From positions 204,764-268,763 of the forward strand of contig SADC01000086.1 in the NCBI GenBank assembly GCA_004194705.1: a DNA stretch of 64,000 nucleotides. The letters are read 5' to 3'. Source of the DNA: Ditylenchus dipsaci (Eukaryota > Nematoda > Chromadorea > Rhabditida > Anguinidae). Of the stretch, positions 57,801-64,000 are shown one piece after another. The notes under the pieces were generated by a model, which was given only the letters and a program-made list of their open reading frames with translations, was not told the DNA's origin and did no database searches. A program made the translations under genes and the position numbers. Numbering within the stretch: position 1 is the stretch's first letter; the number at the start of each line of letters is the position of its first letter.

Positions 57801-60800
57801 CTACACAAGCCCTTGGTGGGCTTCCATTTCACTAGGACACTCACAAACACCGCTGTAGGCCCCACATATGGAGTTCCAACCACAGGACTGGTATTTGGTG
57901 CAATCTTCCCCAGCTCCAGCCACTGGTCTATTAGGACATCGGTGGTGTATCTTGTGGCCAGAGGAGGATGTCTCGACAGGCATGTCTGCTCTGCAAGAAC
58001 AAATTCCATTCAAGCAAAAGCCATTGTCTTTGCATTGTTCGTTGAGGAAACAGGATTGGCCCAGCTCTACCTTAGATATCTGGCAATAGCCGTCCTGTGG
58101 ACGGTATCCAGGCCGGCAAACACACAAACCATTGATGCAAATGGAACCAGCATAGCATTCTGAGTTGGGTGAGGTGCAACTGAAATTCAAGATTTTCGGA
58201 TAGGCAGGTGTAGAAATTTTGGATTCATTATATATCTCCAAGGAAAGCTTAGAATCGAAAAGGTGTCCTAGTATAACACCGAAAATATTGGCAGTAAATT
58301 AGCAAATCTAGCCGGAACTCAGCCTGTTTGTTTTTTGCAAAAAAAAAATCCGACCCTCCTGCTGTTTTCTACAAATTCCGAAAAACCCCTCAATACAGTC
58401 CACCCCCGCTATAGTGACACCCCTAAAAGTTCATTCCCGCCTAGGGTCTAACACTTTTTTTACCTCAATTTTTGAAAAAATGTTAGCAAATATGATTCGT
58501 AAGTCTGGTCAGAAAAATTGTAAGGATTCTAAATTTGCCGTCGTTTCTGCAAATTAAAAAGGTTTTGCCGTGAAGACCCGTGGGTACTCGCTATAGTGAC
58601 ACCCTTATTTCAAAAAGGGGTGCCACTATAGCGAGTGCCCGCGAATTTTTTCGGCAAAATTTTTTTCACTTAGAGAAACGACTGGGAAATTCAGAATCCT
58701 TACGATTTTTTCTATCAGACTGACTAATAATATTTGGTGAAATTTTTAAAAAATTGATGTTAAAAAAGTGTTGGACTTTAGGCGGGAACGAACTTTTAGG
58801 GGTGTCATGATAGCGGGGGCTGACTGTATGCGAAACGTTTCCCGAAATTAGAAGAATTTTTAAAATATGCTAATTCTTCAATTTATCACTTTTGCATTCA
58901 TTTGGCTTGAAAAACGCTAAAATACAGATGATGCAGTTTAGAAGGAGAATTCGGGAAATTTTTCAAAATGATGGGGGAAGTTCCGTTGGATTCTCCTAAT
59001 AATGTCGGTCTTGATTGGAAATCGAACATTTCTATTAGCTTTATGCTCAATTTTTCGCTCACCCGTTTCCAGGCATTCCATTGTTGTTGCTAACAGTTGT
59101 AGCAGTGTTAGTATTCCTGCTCGTCTGTTTACTGCCTTGTCTTGCTCCATTCATTAGCTCCGAGAATATTCTAGCTGCTTCATCTGCCCTTGATGTTGTG
59201 ACGCCATTCATATTATTAGACTGCATGAAATTAGAACTGCTGGATCCAGTTTCACTTCGATCAGCCTGGACACAACTACCCTTACTTTCCTTCATGTGGT
59301 CTGGACAAGCACATACTGAGCGAATACATTTGGCTCCATTGCCACAAACACCCTCACAGTTCTCACCAACGGTGGGGACTCGAGAGGAAATGGCCGCTTA
59401 GCAAGGCTTTTAGAGTTTCTTGATCTACCACGTTGATTGACATCTGAAAGGGTGGAAAAATTAAATAAGAAAATAAGGGTGAAAAAGTTGATTGGGAATA
59501 TGGTCATCAGTCAAAAATGTCGGCGAAAAGTAGCCAGCAAGCTTAATTGATCCCTAAATAAATATATTGACGTAATGGCCCAGTAACGACGTGAGGTCCC
59601 GTGGTGTAGTGGTTATCACGTGTGCTTCACACGCACAAGGTCAGCGGTTCGATCCCGCTCGGGATCATTTTCATTTTTTTCTCGCATTTTGACCCAAGCC
59701 GGGCCCACACTCTAAGTGTCTCACAAATATTCTTAAAATTTTGAGAAAAAATTTTAGCCATTGATTTTTCTAGGAAAATTGATGATAGTATTTCAGATAC
59801 GTAGAACCTTGTGCATTAAAAACAATAGGACATAAAAAAATTAAAATTAACTTTTTTGGCCATGGGCCGAGCATTTTTAAACTTGACCAAAGCAGCCTGT
59901 AAGGCGTTGCGACTATTACCTACCTGATTAGCAGTCAAAATCTGGTTGAATTTGCCCTCATCAGTCAGTCCAGGAATTCCATAGATTAATTTAGAGCTTG
60001 AAATAGGTTTGTGGCTTCCTAGTGACATGCCAACCAGCTCCGAGTGTTCAGGTACTAGAGGGGCTGGAGTAGGCGGTTGTGGTCCACCATTTAAACCATC
60101 TTGTCCGTTGCTTGAAGAAGTAGGCGAGGTGTAGAAAGGTGCTTTCGGAATGGTTTTAGCCACACACTTTTGCTTTGAACCATCCAAAACCTCGTGTTTT
60201 TGGCATTGACATACCCCTCCAGCACACTGGGATGCACCCCCACATTGCTGGCCCAGTTCACAACTGCCTCCTGGAGGAACTACTAGCAACACTTCTGCAG
60301 AGGCACATTCATGCCCTATGTTGACTAGACCGTAGAGACAAACACAGATGCCGTAGAAGCAGTGACTCTCGCCCACACAGTCTAGTCCTTTTGGGTGTCA
60401 CAGCGGCCTCCAGGTGGTACTTCGTGGATGGCTAAATGGGAAATATTTTTTTTAAGTTTAAAGCAAGATTAAAAAAGTCATGCCTAGAAAAAAACTCCTA
60501 CGGAAATTTATTTTTATTTTTCCGTAATAGAAAATTCCGTGGAAAAATTTATTTCGATTTATCCGCTAGTCAAAAAGAAAAATTATGACACTGATCTCGT
60601 GTTTAGCACGGTCTATATTTACATGTGAAACTTGGTAAAAGCTTTGTGAAATTTAAAACTCCACTCGAGACAAAAAATGCAAGAGGTCTAAAAATTCAAT
60701 ATTTGAAAATTTAAATGTTTATTGTCTCGAGTGGAATTTAAAATTTGACGGTGACTATTTGAATTTAAAGCAGTTTGACTTGCAAGTCGACCATACTGAG

Positions 60801-63800
60801 CATGTATCCGGCGTCACAATTAAGTATTTGCCCGGTTTAGGAAAAGTTTTACGCCAAATCAACCTTTTTGACCTTTTATAAGTCTTTTAAAAAAGCTTAT
60901 TATTGACCGAAGTTTTTTACCCACCTTTCCTACACATTCCATTGACAATAGTCTCCATTTTCTTGCATCTGCACACCCCTCTAATACACTCTGTTCTATA
61001 AGGACACTCCAAAGACAATTGCACATGGCTCCTGGCACCAGATTCTTGGCTGGAATGGAGTCCATAGCAGCTGTGCCAGTTTCCCCTATTAAAGCCATGT
61101 TTTGAGGACTGCTTAGGGGGCTGAACAGCAGGGCGTGGTTTTTGTTGGCAAGTAGGTCGTGGCTGGATGGACGACCAAGGCACTCTCCTCGGAATAGGGT
61201 GGATTCTTCTGGACACAGGCAAATATTGGCTCGGCACACTGAGTGACCGGTGCAAGTGGAATCGTCAGTGCATAGCTGTAAAAACGTGGAATTTTTTATT
61301 AGATGTTCAGAATAATTCACAGTTAACTCAATTTTCATGCATTTTTCAGAAAAAATAGCATAAAAGTATTTGAAAATTAAAAAAAAATTAGTCAACTATG
61401 TTACAGTCCTATTCATATTCAATCCGAAAACTTATTTACCTGTCCAGGTGCGGACTTGGATATCCTTTCAATAGCCTGGATAGCCTCTCCGTTACTACTC
61501 ACACATTTGTCCTCAATAATAATTTTCTTCTTCAGCACAGCTGCAGTAGCCTTGTTTATTGCAGACCGAACCACCTGTGCAAGCTTCTCCATGCAAACAC
61601 AGGTTTCCCGGCTTACTGGTCGACAATACCATCTTTTTAGGCTCCTGTTTGGGTTGGGAAGCCATAGCCTTATGCCTGATTTCTGAAGAGGTGGAAGAGT
61701 GTTTTATTGAGCTCTTTTTGGTGCTTATCTTCTCACATTTGTTCTCCACTACCTAAATAAAAAATTGCGGTTTAATACGTGGAAATAATTTTGAGAATAT
61801 TGAAAAATTTTCGGTATTGCATTACTGGGTTAAAGGTTGAACAAAGGCTGGAAAACTACTGGTCACTAAGCTCACTGGAAATGGGAAAATCACAAGTTTT
61901 TAGCAAAAAAGAAGTAATAAACGTAGAATCAGTGTTCTATGCGCTAAAATTAAGCGAATAACCGTAACTGGAACGAGAATTTGACTGCAAACCGAGCGAG
62001 ATTTCACGATGGGGGCTTAACCGAAATTAAGGTGGAGCGGGACTTTTAGGTCAGTCCCATCTGGTCATCGTGTCTACTTTCCTGTACTTCATATATAGTG
62101 ATGTATTTGTGGCTGGTAGTCGTGTGGGGGTTTAGCTCAGTGGTACGAGTGTCTGATTTGCATATCCAAAAATTCAGAAAGTCGCGGTTCGAACCCCGCA
62201 ACCTCCAATTTCTGTTTTGGTCGATAACAAAAATTTGAAAAATTGAGGGTTTCGTCTAACTTTTATGTATTGATATGAAAAGTAGTTATTTTTGCACAAA
62301 AAATATTCAAAGACACTCCAGGAAACAGAATTTTTAAGAGTTAAATTTTCATATCAGAATTTTCAAGGTTGTCAAGGTTTCCAAGATATGACCAAAGTTG
62401 AATTAGTGACATTTAGTGACATAGAACTGTGCCTATCCAGCTTGTCAGGAAATGGGATTTTAAAAAATCCTAATTCGGATGCCGGAGTATATTTTGAGAT
62501 ATTTTACTTTGAAACCGTAACTATCTATTTCGGTCCCATTTTTGTCGACCAAATATCTTTTATAGTCCTGCTTTCAATTTTTAATGCATAAAAAGACTTT
62601 GTATAATAAAAAATATTCGATCGAAACTTGCGATTTTTATAAGTGGTTTTTTTTTTCAAATAAAAGTTAATGGGTCACGAAAAAGCTGAAACATGGCAGG
62701 AAAAAAATCGTGGTCAAATTCGTAGGCAAAATTTTGAGATTATCCACAAACCAAATCAGTATGAGCACAGCACGGAGGTCTTTGGCATTTCTTTTATAAA
62801 AATGTTCTCAATTCATGCCTATTATAAAAAATTAACACCTACATGGTAGTCTGACAGACACATACACACCCCAAACCGACACACACTTCCATTGGCACAT
62901 CTCTCGCCGGACTGACAACTCTGGCCCGGATTAGAAATGGCTAGTATGCAAGTGTTGGCCAACAGTCTATGTCCAGGAGGGCATTGACAAGTGCCCAAAT
63001 GGCAGTTGGAACCACCTGTACACAGTTGACCATATGAGCACCTGCCTAGAGGGCGTTGTTTGCAGCTGCCTTGGGACTCAACTGACCCATCCACACAACT
63101 GCACACTGAGTTGCGGCAAATGGAACCACCAGAGCAGCGGTCAGCGCCATGCATTCACTGTTAATGGATCTGTAGGTGGGAGTGTTGGAGTGGCTGGGAT
63201 TGAGCCGGCTGCATGTGTTGTTCTGAATATAAGAACATTATCGAGATATTTGTTTAGACAGTCGAATTCTAATTGCGATCGAAGTGTAGTGACCCGCAAA
63301 AATCTGGAAATCACAAGCATGTCTGGCTCAACTAGTTCAAAGTTGCATTGCTCCTGTTTATTTAGCAAATAAATTCCGAGAAAGAAGATTTCTGCTGAGA
63401 AAAATTCTCGGAAGAGAAAATTCCGCAGAATTTCATTTTTGACGTACAGTCGAACCTGGATAAACGGGCACCCCCAAAAGTTTGTTTCCCCGCGGCAAAT
63501 GTCGGAGCGCGCCAATGTCGGATAACGTTCGACTGTACCTGCAAAGTGAAAGCCTGTTTCTGCAACGGATTAGTGATCAGCATAATCGCTTTGCAATGTT
63601 AAATTTAAAATTTGCACTCGAATTCAAAAATTTGAGCTTTGAAAAAAATTAATTTTTTCAGATCATAAAATATATTGCTAAGGTCGTTTGATGGTCGTCT
63701 TAACTAAACCTTATTTTTTCCACAATAAAAAAATCCTCACCTGAAAATCTATATCCTGCAGGACACGAGCAAACACCATTAGCACATGAAGTTCCATTCA

Positions 63801-64000
63801 AACAAATGTCTCCTGGGACACACGGCTCGCCATTGTGCTTGACCATACTAGTCCTGCTCCAGCTGTCTCGTTTCCTTCGTCTTTTTTCCGTATCCTGCAT
63901 CACCTGGTTGGAAGTCCAATTGACCAAACGAAGGTATCTCTTCATATGGTCTAATATGCGCATTCTTGAGCATCGGCTATGGTCGAGAATATTTGTTCTA
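42833..64000 (-). CDS. Large multi-EB-module protein, probably secreted (5' end outside window)
   Basis: Modelled exons: 63741-64000+, 62843-63222, 61440-61752, 60925-61275, 59924-60431, 59063-59443, 57744-58179, 55505-55794, 54209-54905, 53178-53446, 52691-53111, 50754-52113, 49722-49879, 49528-49669, 48367-48560, 47197-47432, 47020-47099, 44119-44328, 43988-44051, 43886-43941 and 42833-43022 (TAA). Exons encode about 27 EB-type cysteine modules (pattern CxxGxxCxxGSxCxxGxCxC, e.g. [14 protein letters not shown]), often split between exons. Linkers are Pro/Ser/Thr-, Gln- or acid-rich (exon 12: [19 protein letters not shown]). The last five exons lack cysteine modules and are basic and polar ([32 protein letters not shown]). 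No transmembrane segment is seen. Most splice phases agree; some ten exons need one extra base. EB modules are typical of nematode extracellular proteins, but the role is unknown. Confidence 0.8.
43423..43735. repeat. Foldback in the last EB-gene intron
   Basis: Inverted arms share ATCCAAGTGGTCGACCA at the ends and GCATGCTGAAGATGGTTTGA inside; the centre is a TTGATTTTGG/CCAAAATCAA-type hairpin near 43580. Confidence 0.75.
44555..44925. repeat. Tandem array, about 39-bp unit, inverted right copy
   Basis: Nine or so units of TTTGCAAAAAGCATTTTAAA plus GGGATTTTAGAATTTGCCC. It is the reverse complement of the array at 41582-41885. It lies in the EB-gene intron 44329-47019. Flanks (GGCAAATGCCG, GGCAATTGCCGCC) also mirror the left copy. 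Confidence 0.85.
44990..45310 (+). pseudogene. Exon-like fragment on the opposite strand
   Basis: Three short stretches read as exons on plus: about 44991-45060 (LKQQLAAKE), 45094-45198 ([18 protein letters not shown]) and 45247-45308 ([15 protein letters not shown], then TAA), with plausible AG and GT borders. The first has a stop. This may be a decayed coiled-coil gene fragment in the EB-gene intron. I cannot identify it. Confidence 0.25.
45428..46278. mobile_element. Foldback element with GATGCGC repeat at the centre
   Basis: Inverted arms (45428-45680 and 46040-46278) share CACGGGGACTGATCAGG and AACCATGATACCCCCC. The centre, 45800-46010, is a copy of the dispersed GATGCGC repeat (CACTCGAAAGTGACTCTGG then GCGGTAGGCCCCAGT) and supplies the empty site for two other insertions. 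It lies in an EB-gene intron. Confidence 0.7.
46363..46591. repeat. TTAA-type palindromic MITE, 229 bp
   Basis: Ends AGTGCCATGCTCAC and GTGAGCATGGTCCT lie directly inside TTAA on both sides. It is a diverged relative of the AGGACCATGG family. Confidence 0.8.
47690..48310. repeat. Palindrome with a CCGTATTT-family MITE at its centre
   Basis: Outer arms (47695-47845 and 48145-48305) share ACTGATTTCCCGCAGTAAAT, AGAAATACTC and GAGCCAGTTGAT motifs in opposite orientation. Between them lies ACCGTATTTCTTCTAAATAA to AGAAGAAATACGGTA (47855-48090). It lies in an EB-gene intron. Confidence 0.7.
49020..49450. repeat. Diverged foldback, TTTCGGAACAC type
   Basis: CACCCACCCGCGTCAATTTC and TTGGTTCCCCAAGCTGATTT on the left are mirrored by TTGGGGGCCAAGGAAAATTT and GGGTGGGTGTTCCGAAAAT on the right. 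It lies in an EB-gene intron. Confidence 0.5.
50182..50405. repeat. Palindrome with TAGGGCTCCCACAATG ends
   Basis: Ends TAGGGCTCCCACAATGGGAA and its exact complement; inner arms share CTGATATAGATGA. No clear 8-bp duplication. It lies in an EB-gene intron. Confidence 0.7.
52160..52562. repeat. Tigger-like MITE in an EB-gene intron
   Basis: Carries GTTCGTTCCCGTCTAGGG, the hairpin around AAAAAGGGGTACC, GTGTCGGACCCTAAATGGGA and a decayed right end (AATGATCGACTGTG). Confidence 0.7.
53447..54208. other. EB-gene intron
   Basis: No gene. A short hairpin at 53938-54012 pairs GGCCCACCGAATTAACTG with its near complement. A motif CCACCACCGGGATTCAAACC at 53714-53733 is weakly B-box-like on the minus strand but has no tRNA fold. 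Confidence 0.5.
55874..57242. mobile_element. Element with GATCGCC arrays and 8-bp duplication
   Basis: Ends GGGTACGTCAGGTTTGATCG and its complement. ATTCTACT flanks both sides (55866-55873 and 57243-57250), an exact duplication. Both ends carry arrays of GATCGCCACAAATTT (55885-56155 and, inverted, 56945-57235). The middle (56290-56890) has CACCTGG-type repeats. It lies in an EB-gene intron. Confidence 0.8.
58395..58826. repeat. Tigger-like palindromic MITE in an EB-gene intron
   Basis: Ends CAGTCCACCCCCGCTATAGT and GATAGCGGGGGCTGACTG inside TA. Family motifs AAAGTTCATTCCCGCCTAGG and GGCGGGAACGAACTTTTAGG face each other. Confidence 0.8.
59595..59667 (+). tRNA. tRNA-Val (anticodon CAC)
   Basis: 73 bases. 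The acceptor stem GGTCCCG pairs with CGGGATC, with discriminator A. The anticodon stem TGTGC/GCACA encloses loop TTCACAC (anticodon CAC). The T arm is AGCGG-TTCGATC-CCGCT. The D arm and A-box TGGTGTAGTGG are normal. A T run follows. It lies in an EB-gene intron on the opposite strand and appears functional. Confidence 0.93.
62126..62207 (+). tRNA. Probable tRNA-Ala (TGC) with short intron
   Basis: 82 bases. The acceptor stem GGGGGTT pairs with AACCTCC, giving a G3-U70 wobble, the alanine identity element, and discriminator A. The anticodon stem TCTGA/TCAGA encloses TTTGCA, about 10 extra bases and T, read as anticodon TGC with a short intron at the usual place after position 37. The T arm GCGG-TTCGAAC-CCCGC lacks one G that would complete it, probably a sequence gap. 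It lies in an EB-gene intron, opposite strand. Confidence 0.6.
63447..63535. repeat. 89-bp Tigger-like MITE remnant
   Basis: Starts CAGTCGAACCTGGATAAACG and ends CGGATAACGTTCGACTG-like within TA, with GTTTGTTTCCCCG inside. It is the shortest member of the family here and lies in the first visible EB-gene intron. Confidence 0.7.

Noticed and set aside
62126..62207. Reading this tRNA as Cys (GCA)
   Set aside because: The anticodon stem does not pair in that register, and the G3-U70 pair and discriminator A point to alanine.

Overview
The window is eukaryotic and reads as nematode: small GT-AG introns, a MATH-BTB (BATH-type) gene, a long secreted protein built from EB cysteine modules, polymerase III genes with internal boxes, no operons and no bacterial signals. 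Everything is inferred from the sequence alone; the species is not named.

Host genes. Five are visible, four of them protein-coding or probably so. (1) The 5' part of an ataxin-3 (Josephin) deubiquitinase lies on the minus strand at the left edge (1-1242). (2) A complete MATH-BTB protein lies on the minus strand at 4412-6944. (3) The 3' end of an unidentified gene lies on the minus strand at 20685-21291. (4) A very large EB-module gene runs on the minus strand from beyond the right edge to 42833, modelled here as 21 exons. (5) A tRNA-Val(CAC) lies on the plus strand, and a probable tRNA-Ala(TGC) lies inside the EB gene. A 5'-truncated U6-like sequence is at 12362-12452.

Mobile DNA fills most of the rest. 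At 7.5-11.6 kb sits an autonomous-type Mutator-like element carrying a MULE transposase followed by a Ulp1-type protease. At 23.7-24.5 kb is a decayed pogo/Tigger element that still has the DNA-binding end of its transposase. At 36.0-37.7 kb is a miniature Maverick/Polinton-like element with long inverted ends, a perfect 6-bp target duplication and an adenain-like protease gene. Many palindromic MITEs fall into families defined by ends and target duplications: TA (pogo/Tigger-like and CCGTATTT families), TTAA (piggyBac-like), 8 bp (hAT-like) and 9 bp (Mutator-like).

From about 24.77 to 40.82 kb the DNA forms one huge, interrupted inverted repeat centred near 30.7 kb. Each arm lacks insertions that the other has, so the arms act as mutual empty sites and fix element borders and target duplications directly.

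Sequence quality matters. Nearly every gene, including conserved catalytic domains and one tRNA, is interrupted by single missing bases, mostly in short homopolymers. I read these mainly as consensus deletion errors of a long-read assembly rather than as pseudogenes, so exon models are given with that caveat.
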